From NCBI RefSeq assembly GCF_001316245.1, contig NZ_BBDM01000003.1:1-64000 (forward strand): 64,000 nt of DNA, read 5' to 3'. A program made the position numbers and the translations under genes. The notes beneath the pieces are model-generated. The model searched no databases. It was given only the letters and a program-made list of their open reading frames with translations, and was not told where the DNA came from. Below, one piece after another: positions 30,058-39,695 of this stretch; positions within the stretch are counted from its first letter, which is position 1, and each line of letters starts with the position of its first letter. The stretch is from Vulcanisaeta sp. JCM 14467 (GTDB lineage: Archaea > Thermoproteota > Thermoprotei > Thermoproteales > Thermocladiaceae).

Positions 30058-30711
30058 TAATTTATTTACGCACAGCTCAATGCACGCAAACCCAAACCTC
30101 TCAGCCTCCTCCAACGTAACCACCTGTGGATCCTCGTAATAATCGCCAACACCTCTCGATAATACCGCAACAGCCTTATCACTCACGGAGAAGCCGAGCG
30201 ACTCAAGCACGTCCTTAACCTCACCCACTGTGTAGAAGTGAGCCACCGAGTAGAACCTATGACCTCTCCTGCCCAACTCCACGTAGTACTTACCGTACTC
30301 GCTATTTCTAGGCACGATGCAGGTGATTAACTTACCACCTGGCTTAAGTATCCTAAGGGTCTCGGCAAGGGTCTTCCTTGGGTCGTCTAGGAAGCATATG
30401 GTCACTATTATGACTGCGTAATCAAATGACGAATCCCTAAGAGGCATGGACTCTCCAACACCAACCATAACATCGACACCCCTATCCCTGGCTAACTCAG
30501 CCATTGCCAGGGCAGGCTCAAGACCAATCGGTATGCCTAACCTACCCGCGAAGAAGCCACTACCAACACCAACCTCAATCCCGAGACCCCTAGGTATGAG
30601 CATTGACACGGCCTTAACCTCAGACTCCGCCGTGTCTGTGTGCTTTACGTACCAATTGTCATAATCCCTGGCATACCTGTTAAATATTGGTATTGACGAC
30701 ATAATGATCAT
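30025..30711 (-). CDS. SAM-dependent methyltransferase, class I
   Basis: Intact 228-residue protein with the SAM loop GIEVGVGSGFFAGRLG, an acidic strand-2 end (GLEPALAMAELA), GVGESMPLRDSSFDYAVII and the post-motif LRILKPGGKLI. The substrate cannot be told from the sequence. ATG at 30711 overlaps the stop of the PhoU-type gene (ATGA), so the two are probably co-translated. Its 3' end overlaps sufD convergently. Confidence 0.85.
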   Translation of the reverse strand: MIIMSSIPIFNRYARDYDNWYVKHTDTAESEVKAVSMLIPRGLGIEVGVGSGFFAGRLGIPIGLEPALAMAELARDRGVDVMVGVGESMPLRDSSFDYAVIIVTICFLDDPRKTLAETLRILKPGGKLITCIVPRNSEYGKYYVELGRRGHRFYSVAHFYTVGEVKDVLESLGFSVSDKAVAVLSRGVGDYYEDPQVVTLEEAERFGFACIELCVNKLLLHQYLTHCQ

Positions 30712-31720
30712 CCATAAGTGTCGAGGGTTATCTCCGCAATGTCATAGCTATACTCGGAAACCCTCCTAATACTCTCCACAATCATCATCAACCTGCCACC
30801 AATATCAACGTGAAGCCCACTACCGTATATCGACTTAATAACATCAAGGCTCTTGCTCCTCATTACCACCCTCCTGTCCAGAACCTCCATCGCATCATTG
30901 ATGTCGCCGTTTATGAAGGCCATTACGGCTCCCTAAGTATGTCCGTGGAATTGAGCCCAAGCTCAACAATACTATCCACTATCGGGAGCTCACCAAGCTT
31001 ACAACACATCCTACTTGCCTCACCAATTATCTGGGCAATCCTCCAGGCGTGATCACCAGCCCTCTCTATTGATTTGGAGACCATTAGGGAATTAACCAAC
31101 TCCCTGGAATTGCCTGCGCCGAGTTTCGACAGAACTGACTGATCCGTGATCCCCATCATGACCAACCTCTCAATGAGTAGGTAAAGCCTATCAACCTCGT
31201 TATCCCTATCAATTATGTCCTCCGGCTCAACCACGGATCCGCGTAGCATGTCGAGTGAGTCCTTAAGCATGCCGAGGACGGTGAGCACCATCCTATTTAA
31301 CAACCTCTTAATTGGCACCTCAGGTGTTGGCGTGACGAACCTAAAAACCACGTAGTCACTACCCTCCTCAATGACCTCAGCCCCAGAAATCCTCTCCCTA
31401 ACCATGTCCTTAACCACGCCCTTAATACCCGTATACCCATTAAACCTGACCCTAACCTCATCAACACCCCTAAGGTACTGGGTTATCAACTTCCTAAGCA
31501 CGTAGTCAGGGTTATCCCTATCAACATCAACCACATTACTAATGCCAGAATCACGCATGGAGCGGCCCAACGGCACAACGGCCACGTGGTCGCCCATGAA
31601 CCTAAGTAATACGTAGGAGCCAACATCAATACCCAACGCCGAAACCCACTTCTTAGGGATAGTAATGGCTATTGAAGACCTACCCGAAGCCACGACCTTC
31701 CTAATCTCCTCCTCAACCAC
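30708..31720 (-). CDS. AbrB-PhoU domain regulator (one frameshift)
   Basis: Archaeal protein with an N-terminal AbrB/SpoVT-like domain (VVASGRSSIAITIPKKWVSALGIDVG) followed by PhoU-like helix bundles (SKSIERAGDHAWRIAQIIGEAS; IRRVSEYSYDIAEITLD). Such proteins are annotated as phosphate uptake regulators, but the role is not proven here. The frame breaks near 30925 (GG to G, DILREAVMAFINGD). GTG at 31720 is the chosen start; TTG at 31735 is an alternative. A promoter with TAATTAAT is shared with the divergent THEP1 gene. Confidence 0.8.
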
Positions 31721-31772
31721 ATGACGTAGACGCAAGGCATTAATTAATCTTCTCCCATTAACTACCAGGGCA

Positions 31773-32318
31773 ATGCTAAGGGTACTAATAACGGGCCCAC
31801 CAGGCGTGGGGAAAACCACACTCATCAAGCGATTAATAGAGCACGCCAGGTCATTGGGCGTGGGGGTCTACGGATTCATAACCACGGAGGTCAGGGAGGG
31901 AGGCTCAAGAATCGGGTTTAGAATCGTTGATGTAAACAGCGGCAGGGAGGCATGGCTGGCTCACGTAAGTCTATTCAGGGGCGGTCCAATGGTTGGTAGG
32001 TACAACGTTAATCTGAGGGCCATGGAGGAAATTGGTATACCATCCATTAAGGCGGCAACTCCCGGCTCTTTGGCGGTCATTGACGAGATCGGCAAAATGG
32101 AGCTTCTACATGGCGAGTTTCTTAAGGCGCTTGAGGAGGTGGTTGATAGGGTTCATTTCCTGGGTACTATATACATGGCCTACAAAACCAATAAGCCCGT
32201 GGCCTCCTTCGTTAGTAGGCATGGGTTTAAAGTCATTGAATTAACTAGGTTTAATAGGGATCAGGTGCTCAATGAATTAATTAGGGAGTTGGATAGGGAG
32301 GTCAAGCCAAGTAGATAA
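31773..32318 (+). CDS. THEP1-type nucleoside-triphosphatase
   Basis: Intact 181-residue P-loop NTPase. Walker A is GPPGVGKTT at residues 8-16, Walker B is VIDEIGKMEL near 100, and GVYGFITTEVREGGSRIGF is a family hallmark. Relatives hydrolyse NTPs, and the biological role is unknown. A small membrane protein gene follows after 2 bases. Confidence 0.9.
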   Translation: MLRVLITGPPGVGKTTLIKRLIEHARSLGVGVYGFITTEVREGGSRIGFRIVDVNSGREAWLAHVSLFRGGPMVGRYNVNLRAMEEIGIPSIKAATPGSLAVIDEIGKMELLHGEFLKALEEVVDRVHFLGTIYMAYKTNKPVASFVSRHGFKVIELTRFNRDQVLNELIRELDREVKPSR

Positions 32319-32320
32319 TC

Positions 32321-32527
32321 ATGCATCCTGGATGGAGGGTTAGATTGTTGAGGCGCCTTGACATTGTTTTAGTAATATTCGAGTTTGTCCTAAGCGTGGT
32401 ATTCCTCTTAATATCCTATGTCGTGAAGAGTCAATACCTTAGGGGTGTTGGTGTTGGGTTGATGATTGCCTGGGCAACGGGCGTAATAGCATACGCAGTA
32501 AAGGCCAGTGTATCTAGTGATGACTGA
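32321..32527 (+). CDS. Small membrane protein with two predicted helices
   Basis: 68 residues with a basic N-terminus (WRVRLLRRL) and two hydrophobic segments, near residues 14-33 and 43-62. It starts two bases after the THEP1 stop, so it is probably co-transcribed with it. No family is recognised. It ends two bases before the convergent ATPase gene. Confidence 0.6.
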   Translation: MHPGWRVRLLRRLDIVLVIFEFVLSVVFLLISYVVKSQYLRGVGVGLMIAWATGVIAYAVKASVSSDD

Positions 32528-32529
32528 GG

Positions 32530-33530
32530 TTAAATGCCGTACTCACGGACTAACCTGGCCATGTACCCATCAACGACCTCGTAAATGCCGTGTTCAACCT
32601 CCCTAACCATGTACATGTTAACCAGGGCCTTTAGGGCCGTGGTGAATGTCTTATCATCGATAGAGCGGCCCATTAGGGATTCGGCGAGTCTCTTAATTTC
32701 GACCCACCTAGCCCTGCCCAACGTGGCCAAGGCCCTATAGGTGACTGCCTCGTACTTACTCAACTTACTTAACTCGTCCTTAATGACCTCCCTGGCAATA
32801 CCCTCTAGGGTCTCCATGGCTCTCACGTGGTCCATGCTGCTCGACCTGAGGCTCCCGTAGTAGGTTAACCACCCAACAATGCCGTCAAACTTGCTCACGG
32901 CATCCTCAATCTCGCATCACTAATGCCAATACCGCAGTTCCTGGAGCCGAGTCGTAGGAACTCCATGGACTGCTCCCTGATGAACGGCTTTAGCTCAAAC
33001 CTAATCAGGGGCCTACCCAGGGACTCTGGGCTCCTCATTATTAACCGCGTGGTGCCCACTAATGAGCCGCTGAAGATGAACCTAACACTGGACTCGTTAT
33101 AAGCCACTGAGAGTAGTGCGGGGAGTCTCGGGCTTATTATGTTCTGGACCTCGTCAATACCGATGATCACGTCGCCCAACTCCTTAATTAAGCGCTCAAT
33201 GGTGGCCGCTGGCTTTCTCTCAATATCTAATTGAAGCACCGCCAGGTTGAGCCTGACTCTAATGTTCAGTCTCCTAACCTCATCAACGAGCCTAAGGCCA
33301 AGGCCTCTGAGCCCCATTGCCGTGGATGCGTCAATGTAAATGCCACCAAGTTCATTAATCACGACCCTCATTACCGTGGTCTTACCAACCCTCCTAGGGC
33401 CAAGGATCACAGGCCAGAAGCCATTATTCAATAATCGCTCAAGCTCATTAATGACGTCATCCCTCCCAAACACAAAGTCCCTACTGGCCTTGGGTCTCGT
33501 GTCGAAGAAGCCGCAGTAAACTGGTGGCAT
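32530..33530 (-). CDS. Archaeal PF01637-type ATPase A (one frameshift)
   Basis: P-loop ATPase of about 333 residues. The N-terminus is MPPVYCGFFDTRPKASRDFVFGRDD, Walker A GPRRVGKTT is near residues 42-50, Walker B is IIGIDEVQN, and a sensor-like FIFSGSLVG follows. The C-terminal part has FDGIVGWLTYYG and a winged-helix-like tail. The frame breaks near 32910. The ATG lies inside the first of two tandem palindromes (33520-33554), and a TATA-like CCTATTAAAC lies at 33556-33565, so the palindromes cover the expected transcription start. Function unknown. Confidence 0.82.
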
Positions 33531-33554
33531 ACCAGTAACTGGTGGGGCACCAGT
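33520..33554. repeat. Tandem palindromes over the start of ATPase A
   Basis: Two copies of ACTGGT-N5-ACCAGT (33520-33536 and 33538-33554) separated by one base. The first contains the start codon. The same motif, with 6-base spacers, covers the start of ATPase C at 36034-36070. The position between TATA box and start suits a repressor site, perhaps autoregulatory. Confidence 0.8.
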
Positions 33555-33615
33555 GCCTATTAAACCCTACGTTGGGAATACCACCATTAATGGGTGGCTT
33601 GAGGCGTTGGGACTG

Positions 33616-34860
33616 CTAGCCTATCTCCCTAATAACGTCGATTGGCTCCACGTTTATTGAGCCCCTACTGGCCATGGACCTTAACGCCCAGTAATATGCA
33701 GGTAATTGATAGGCCACGTATCTACCGATCCAGGGCTCCCTGGGCAGTTGCGATATGGATTGGCCTGAGATCTCAATCAACACGTTAGACCTATACGCGG
33801 CATTACCGGCGTTGATTATGCCCTCCACTGCGTCTGGCTCAGCACTAACCCTCCTTAGGCTATGTATGAATTGTTCCTCGTCCTCGTAAGCCCTTCCATG
33901 GCCGATCAACTGCCTAATTAAGCCATTAACCAATCCATTAATCACCTCAGCCCCGAGCCACTTACTGACGTCCCAGGAATAAACAATTGCTAACGCGGTC
34001 AATGCCCTCAGGTTACCACCGAGTAATTTCCACAGTAACTCATGATCCACGGGGGTGTTGGGCGGCACCTTAGTCATTAATTCATTAACTACGTCTATGA
34101 ATGATTCCCTGGGCAGGTTCCATAGCAAGTATTGAGTGAGTAATCCCTTGCCCCTCAATTTCCCTGTGACCTTAACCGCCGCTTGGTCGCTCATTGAGAA
34201 TACCACAACCACATGCCTAGCCCCTGACCTACTGTATAACTCATCCCTGAAGTTCTCGAAGAGACCTGCGTAGCTGGCTACCACGCCCTCAAGGCCGCCG
34301 TAATCATTACCAACCCCAGCCCTATTCACAAGCGTTGCATAGGCCTTATCAACCTCGTCATGGATTATGAAGACCCACTTATTGCTTAAGTCCATACTGA
34401 ACTCGGTCACTAATTTGTTTAGTAGGTCATAAATCCCGGAGATGCTGGCGATACCACTCCCAACAGCTATCGAGTCAATGAGCTCCATTAATGCGTTTAA
34501 CACCCTGGACCTCCTATCCGTGGTTAGATAGGGCGCCGTTAACTCAACACTATACTTCTCATAATTAATGTATAGGTAGAACACGTCCTCAACACTCACG
34601 TTGGTCTCGCCAATCCTAATGGTAGCATTCGGTTCAGTCTCCCTAAGGTGATTAATTGACCTGCCCAGGATGTTCAATAGCGTGGATTTGCCGCAACCCA
34701 GTGGTCCATAGATGATCCTGACACCATCAAACCTAAAGGCCCTGAGAAGTTCACTAGCCTCACCCTCCCTATCCCTAAACCCAACCCTGATTGGGTTACC
34801 CGCAATTACGCCGAAGTCTACGTCCATGGACCTCATGGCGTCTATCAGGCTAGTGACCAT
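33616..34860 (-). CDS. P-loop ATPase B
   Basis: Intact 414-residue ATPase of a type different from A and C. Walker A GPLGCGKST is near residues 52-60 and Walker B is VFIIHDEVDKAY. An NPIRVGFRDREGEASELLRAF segment precedes the P-loop, as in archaeal ATPases of this general family. The C-terminal half is helical. ATG at 34860. It lies between ATPases A and C on the same strand, without the palindromes. Function unknown. Confidence 0.78.
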   Translation of the reverse strand: MVTSLIDAMRSMDVDFGVIAGNPIRVGFRDREGEASELLRAFRFDGVRIIYGPLGCGKSTLLNILGRSINHLRETEPNATIRIGETNVSVEDVFYLYINYEKYSVELTAPYLTTDRRSRVLNALMELIDSIAVGSGIASISGIYDLLNKLVTEFSMDLSNKWVFIIHDEVDKAYATLVNRAGVGNDYGGLEGVVASYAGLFENFRDELYSRSGARHVVVVFSMSDQAAVKVTGKLRGKGLLTQYLLWNLPRESFIDVVNELMTKVPPNTPVDHELLWKLLGGNLRALTALAIVYSWDVSKWLGAEVINGLVNGLIRQLIGHGRAYEDEEQFIHSLRRVSAEPDAVEGIINAGNAAYRSNVLIEISGQSISQLPREPWIGRYVAYQLPAYYWALRSMASRGSINVEPIDVIREIG

Positions 34861-34922
34861 GTATTAACTCCAAATTTGCAGAGCTGTATCCCCTTATTAA
34901 CCGTTAATCACTGACCAGGGTG

Positions 34923-36047
34923 CTATGGGCGCAGGTACTTCCTAATGGCGTACTCCATTACTGGGTCGGCCACCCTATAGGTATCTCCCTGCTTCTCCAG
35001 TATGCCCATCTTAACCAGGTGCGTCAGTAAATCAGTGAAGTTGTGACTATCCACCGTGATCCCCTCCTCAGCTTCAACAGCCCTCTTAATCTCCGACCAC
35101 CTCCTCAGCCCCTCAGCAACAAACCTAAGAATGGCCCTATACCTAGCCTCGGCCCTGGACTTGGTTATGAATGACCTCAACTCCTCAACCTCCTGCCTAG
35201 CAGCCGTGTCAATTATTGAGTCCAGGTCCCTATTACCATGGACATAATTCCAACCAAACAGCGTCAACCACCCAATTATCCCATCAAGCCTATTCACTGC
35301 CGACCTGAGCACCCCATCATCGACGTGAATGCCATACTGCTCAAAACCCCTCCTCAGGAAGTCCATGGACTCCTCCTCACTCAACCTCCTAAGCCTAACC
35401 TCAACCACGGCCCTACCGTATAGTGGCGACTTTGGGTCGTCAAGCCTCAGCGTATCATACACCATGCCCACCTGGGAGCCCGTTAGTATGGCCACGATAC
35501 TGCCCAGGTTATCATAGATGTAAGCAAGGAGCATGGGTATGTTAAGGCCCAGGGCCCTCAACTCCTGAACCTCATCAATCGCCAGGACGACCTTCTCACC
35601 CAACCCCTCCGCAATCCTGTTCACCGCATCCAGCAATGCCGTCAACACGGTCCTGCCCCTACGCCAGGATATTGATACGCTAAGTGGGGACGTGCCTATG
35701 GAGACTCCATCAATGTTACGCAACACGTCTAATAACCTATCCCTAATGCCAGACCTACGCCTTAGGAATTCCGTCAACGCCTGCGAGAGTTCGTTCATGA
35801 ACCCCCTAATGTTCATCCTACCCTCATTAACCACAATCCTCCTAGCGTCAATCAGTATGTGCGGTATACCATAACCATTCAGGAAACTCCTCAATAGACT
35901 CGACTTGCCCATCCTCCTAAGGCCCAGTATTAATGCCATCCTACCATCCCTGTAACAAGTCATTAACCGATCAATCTCATCCCTAAAGTCATAAAGCTCC
36001 TCGAGTCTCTCCTTGGGCTTTAGGTCGAAGAGCACTGGTACCACCAC
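34923..36047 (-). CDS. Archaeal PF01637-type ATPase C
   Basis: Intact 374-residue ATPase. It starts with GTG at 36047 (or GTG at 36044) and reads VPVLFDLKPKERLEELYDFRDE. Walker A GLRRMGKSS is near residues 43-51, Walker B is VVLAIDEVQEL, with AILTGSQVG as sensor region. GIIGWLTLFG and a winged-helix-like C-terminus (RAVEAEEGITVDSHNFTDLL) follow. It is the best intact model for the broken paralog at 2006-3140. Its start lies within tandem palindromes shared with ATPase A. Function unknown. Confidence 0.83.
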   Translation of the reverse strand: MVVPVLFDLKPKERLEELYDFRDEIDRLMTCYRDGRMALILGLRRMGKSSLLRSFLNGYGIPHILIDARRIVVNEGRMNIRGFMNELSQALTEFLRRRSGIRDRLLDVLRNIDGVSIGTSPLSVSISWRRGRTVLTALLDAVNRIAEGLGEKVVLAIDEVQELRALGLNIPMLLAYIYDNLGSIVAILTGSQVGMVYDTLRLDDPKSPLYGRAVVEVRLRRLSEEESMDFLRRGFEQYGIHVDDGVLRSAVNRLDGIIGWLTLFGWNYVHGNRDLDSIIDTAARQEVEELRSFITKSRAEARYRAILRFVAEGLRRWSEIKRAVEAEEGITVDSHNFTDLLTHLVKMGILEKQGDTYRVADPVMEYAIRKYLRP

Positions 36048-36070
36048 CAGTTACTGGTGGTACTACCAGT
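36034..36070. repeat. Tandem palindromes over the start of ATPase C
   Basis: Two copies of ACTGGT-N6-ACCAGT (36034-36051 and 36053-36070), one base apart, overlapping the GTG start. A TATA-like GTTAATAATTTC on the upstream side (36069-36080) places the sites across the expected transcription start, as for ATPase A. Confidence 0.8.
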
Positions 36071-36177
36071 TAATAATTTCTTTGTTTCCGTGTTTAATTA
36101 TTTGTTTAAATGAATTAGCCTGTATTTCTCATGTTTTAATGGGTTAGGTTTAAATATTGTTTAAAACGAACCCCTTT

Positions 36178-37175
36178 GTGGGTAGGTTGAGGGTTTTACT
36201 CGTATCGGACCTGCATGGTTCAAGCGTGGCCTTTGGTAAGTTGTCCAATGCCATTAAGTTCTATAAGGCGGATGTGGTGGTCTTCGCAGGCGACCTCACT
36301 GGTAAGGCCCTTGTGCCATTGTTAGGGAGGATGGTTCCTTCAGCCTTGGTTCTGGCGTTAGTAAGTATGTGGTTAATGTCTTTGGCGATGTTAAGGCAGT
36401 GGGTGATAAGGACCTTGATAAGGTAATTAAGGAATTGAGGAGTAGGGGCTACTACCCATTCATCATTGACAGGACTGGTTATGAGGAGCTAGCCAACAAT
36501 AGGGATAGGGTTAGGGAGACGTTCGTGAAGCTCATGATTAACGCGCTCGAGGAGGACCTGGGCAAGGTGGTCAATAGGTATAGGGAGACTGGGGTTAAGC
36601 TGCTCGTAATGCCCGGCAATGATGATTACCCAGAGGTTGCGGATTACGTGAAGAAGCAAGCCTCAGACGTGCTGGTGCCAATTGATGAGGACGTGGTTGA
36701 ATTCAACGGTTACTACTTCCTTGGCTTTGGCTACTCAACGCCAACGCCCTGGAACACGCCCAGGGAGGTTAGTGAGGAGGAGCTTAGGGCTAGGGTTGAG
36801 AAGTTGATTAGGGAGGTTGACCAGTCAAGACTTAATAGGCTTATCATGGTGATTCACGACCCACCATACAACACACTCATTGATCAGGCATATCAATTGA
36901 CCAAGGACTTTAAGCCCGTGGTCAGGGGTGGTGAGGTCCTTAGGACCCACGTGGGTAGTAAGTCGGTTAGGGCGTTGATTGAGGAGTACTCACCGTTAAT
37001 GGGGCTTCATGGGCATATACACGAGGCGCCTGGCGTTGATTACGTCAGGAGTAATAATGGCGTTAGGGTTCCCGTGATTAATGCGGGTAGTGAGTACTCT
37101 GAGGGTGTGCTCAGGATGGCTTACTTAATCATTGAGGATAGTAAGTTGAAGAATTACTTCCTAGTTAGGGGCTAG
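36178..37175 (+). CDS. Calcineurin-like metallophosphoesterase (one frameshift)
   Basis: Dimetal phosphoesterase of about 333 residues. The family motifs appear in order: SDLHGS, FAGDLTG, PGNDD, IHDPP and LHGHIHEAPG. The substrate is unknown. The frame breaks near 36313 (CCC to CC, LVPIVREDGSFSLGSGV). GTG at 36178 fits the TATA-like GGTTTAAATA (36148-36157) better than TTG at 36157, which would lie inside it. Divergent from ATPase C. Confidence 0.85.
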
Positions 37176-37181
37176 GTAGGA

Positions 37182-37191
37182 TTTTTAAATA
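37182..37191 (+). promoter_or_regulatory. TATA box of the IMPase-family gene
   Basis: TTTTTAAATA lies 23-32 bases before the GTG at 37214, which supports that start and a leaderless transcript. Confidence 0.5.
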
Positions 37192-37213
37192 AAGCAATCG
37201 AGGGTTAACCAAC

Positions 37214-38041
37214 GTGGAGGTTAACCTGGAATCACTCATTAAGGACCTAGCCACCAGGGCTGGCTCACTCATTAGGTCTAAGGCCAATGACATTGGCTAT
37301 AGGCAAATAATGAAGAGGGGCGCGACAGACGTTTCCAGGAGGATTGACCTGGAGGCTGAGGACGTGATTATTAGGGGCGTTGAGGAGGAGGGGTTGAGGG
37401 CTGTGATTATCACGGAGGAGAGGGGGGTCGTTAAGGTCGGTGATGGCGATCCTGAGCATGCATTCGTGGTTGATCCACTAGATGGCTCACTGAACTTTGT
37501 GCTTGGGATACCATTCTACTCAGTATCGATTGCCGCTGGTAAGTATAGCGGTATCCTCAGGTTCGGCGATCTAACCGACGGCGTTATTTACTACGTAGCC
37601 AAGGACGCCATTTACTACGGTGGTTCGGGAGGCGTTGATTTTAAGGGCGACGACCTGGGCGACCTTAGTGAGGATATTGATAGGCCAGTAGTGTCGCTTT
37701 ACCTGGAGCCTGACGCCAATGAGGGGTTGCTGAAGGGGCTTAGGGCTGTCTATGATAGGTTTGGTAGGTTTAAGATTAGGAGCCTTGGCGCGGCGAGCCT
37801 TGAGATGGTCATGGCATCCATGGGCAGGTTCCTGGCCTTCATGGACCTTAGGAATAGGCTTAGGATATTTGATATAGCCGGCGCCTACGTGGTTGCCAGG
37901 GCCATGAAGGTCAGCACGTATACGCTGAGTGGTGGTGAGTTGGGTAGTGAGTTGGTGAGTGGTGATAGGAGGTTTAGCGTGGTCGTTAGTAGGAATGCCG
38001 AATTCGTCAGGGGCTTCCTTGAGTCGTTGGGAGTTAGGTGA
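37214..38041 (+). CDS. Inositol monophosphatase / fructose-1,6-bisphosphatase IV family phosphatase
   Basis: Intact 275-residue magnesium-dependent phosphatase. The metal-binding motifs are ITEERG and DPLDGSLNF (near residues 87-95), and the second motif is relaxed to IFDIAGAY in place of WDxAAG. Archaeal members act on inositol phosphates and often on fructose bisphosphate; which one applies here cannot be read. It stands alone between the phosphoesterase and small zinc proteins. Confidence 0.85.
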   Translation: MEVNLESLIKDLATRAGSLIRSKANDIGYRQIMKRGATDVSRRIDLEAEDVIIRGVEEEGLRAVIITEERGVVKVGDGDPEHAFVVDPLDGSLNFVLGIPFYSVSIAAGKYSGILRFGDLTDGVIYYVAKDAIYYGGSGGVDFKGDDLGDLSEDIDRPVVSLYLEPDANEGLLKGLRAVYDRFGRFKIRSLGAASLEMVMASMGRFLAFMDLRNRLRIFDIAGAYVVARAMKVSTYTLSGGELGSELVSGDRRFSVVVSRNAEFVRGFLESLGVR

Positions 38042-38101
38042 AAGTTTTGCTGTTCTAATTAGTTAGTGTGTTAGGAGGGGTTAAATAGGCGTTTACTTAG
38101 C

Positions 38102-38335
38102 GTGAAGTTGATGAGGATTAGACTAAACCTTGACTGTCCAAGGTGTGGTGGTGCGTTGTTCATGGAGGAGGATAGTAAGAACGTCAGTGTTTACTGCATT
38201 AGGTGTGGTCTCAGAGTTAGTTGGAAGCTACGTGATGCGGCCAGGAGGGCGCTTAGGAACATTGATGGTTCATTAATATTTGATTGGAACTCAGTAATTG
38301 ATGAGCTCTATCTCGAATTAGCGATTAATCATTAA
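38102..38335 (+). CDS. Small zinc-ribbon protein
   Basis: 77 residues with two CxxC knuckles (Cys12/15 in DCPRCGG and Cys32/35 in YCIRCG), 17 residues apart, a single zinc ribbon. The rest is helical and ends in an acidic tail. The GTG start at 38102 follows AT-rich DNA. Probably a nucleic-acid or protein-binding accessory; no named family. Confidence 0.6.
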   Translation: MKLMRIRLNLDCPRCGGALFMEEDSKNVSVYCIRCGLRVSWKLRDAARRALRNIDGSLIFDWNSVIDELYLELAINH

Positions 38336-38417
38336 ATGTGTAATACCTATTCATGGGCTAGAAAGATTAATTTAAGCCAATTTCGAAACTCACCGTAGAA
38401 TCAGTCGGTGATTAATT

Positions 38418-38822
38418 TTGACTGAGGAGTTAACGCCGCAGTTGAGTAGGAGGTTGAAGGAATGGTTACTGGAGTTAGCCGGTAAACTTAATTGGAGGGT
38501 TGATAAGGTCCTGGACTCGTATAAGCTGGCACAGCGCTCGGAGATAATTGACGTTAGGGATGATGGTAAGGCGATAGGTGGCGTTAGGCTTAAGGTACCA
38601 TCGGAGACCAGGGATAACACGTATTACTACGTGTCCGTTGGCCCATACGGCGCAAAATGCACCTGTGAGGCCTCGGTAATTAGGGGCGAGGTCTGTAAGC
38701 ACATTGTGGCGGGGCTCATAATGTGGAACATGCTGAGCATCATTAAGTATGGTAGGTGGCTTGAGCTTAATGAATTACCGTGGCTAAGGCAGGGTCGGGA
38801 TACTGATGATACTAACGATTAA
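38418..38822 (+). CDS. SWIM zinc-finger protein
   Basis: 134 residues from TTG at 38418. Near residues 76-92 lies CTCEASVIRGEVCKH, the CxC...CxH pattern of SWIM zinc fingers, which bind DNA or proteins and occur with recombination and transposon-related proteins. The N-terminal part is helical. Function here unknown. Confidence 0.75.
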   Translation: MTEELTPQLSRRLKEWLLELAGKLNWRVDKVLDSYKLAQRSEIIDVRDDGKAIGGVRLKVPSETRDNTYYYVSVGPYGAKCTCEASVIRGEVCKHIVAGLIMWNMLSIIKYGRWLELNELPWLRQGRDTDDTND

Positions 38823-38974
38823 AGTTTGTCATTTAATGAGTGTAAACTTCCCACAGCATATGACCACGCATTAATGATTGTTATTCACAACAAGAATGTG
38901 GAGGATATGCCTACGGCATCATTAGATATATGTAAAAGATATCCTTTAAAAAGTACCTTATTAGGATATATTGA

Positions 38975-39695
38975 TTGAAATATGACCTGAAAGAAGTACA
39001 TACTATTTGCAGCAATACCCTCAATCACAGTACTACTTACTCATTACGCACTATCCATGAGCATGTACGTGCCAGCTACTCAATCATCGACGGCAACACC
39101 GCCACCACCATCATACCTTTTCATAAACATCACGGCACCCAGCTATGCCAACTGGGTCATATACGCAAATGCGTCCAATGGTTGGTACGCATATTACCAG
39201 GGAAGCGGTTTCCAAGTCTTCGGGCCCGCCTATGTTGGTGAGCCAGGTACCACTGTGACATTTAACGTCACATCACTATCAGGTTGTGAGTACCCATTAA
39301 TCACATATGAACCATCAAGTAATATAACGCTGTCTGAGGGTGCCAATTATGAGTACATAACCATTGAGTGCGTTCCACATATCAACGCCACGATAAACGT
39401 AACCAGCGGTGGAGGCGTTATAGCGATACTTAGTACGCCGGGCTTTGCAACAAGCCAATCATTAATCATTAATGGACCAACAACACAATCATTACTGGTG
39501 CCGATGAATACCACGTTATTCATAATCGCGTGGCCAATCTATGGGTACACTCTCGAGGGTATTTACGTTAATGGCACGGCCATAAACTATACGGAGACAC
39601 CCTACGACTCATTCCACGCCGAGGTGCCGCTATCATCAAACCTGGCGATAACCATTCAATTCGAAGCATGGCCAGTGGTTAAATCAATCTCCTAA
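38975..39695 (+). CDS. Exported, probably glycosylated surface protein (one frameshift)
   Basis: The mature part (from 39057) is rich in Thr, Ser, Asn and Tyr and carries many N-x-S/T sequons (ITAPS, NVTS, NITL, NGTAINYT), typical of archaeal surface proteins with beta folds. The N-terminal signal is reached only if one A is restored in the AAA run near 38991; the start is then TTG at 38975 and the protein begins MKYDLKKKYILFAAIPSITV, a good signal peptide. TATA-like CTTTAAAAA is at 38944-38952. Without repair, ATG at 39057 is the first usable start. Its end overlaps the PaREP1 gene by 4 bases. Confidence 0.65.

Noticed and set aside
33520-36070. Tandem palindromes as ends of a mobile element or CRISPR-like repeats
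   Set aside because: No transposase, target duplication or spacer array is present. Each pair sits exactly on a start codon, which favours regulation.
38975-39241. 88-codon frame MKYDLKEVHTIC... as a separate gene
   Set aside because: It shares only the first few codons with the real gene and then runs through the exported protein in a wrong frame. It is best explained as the product of the missing base.
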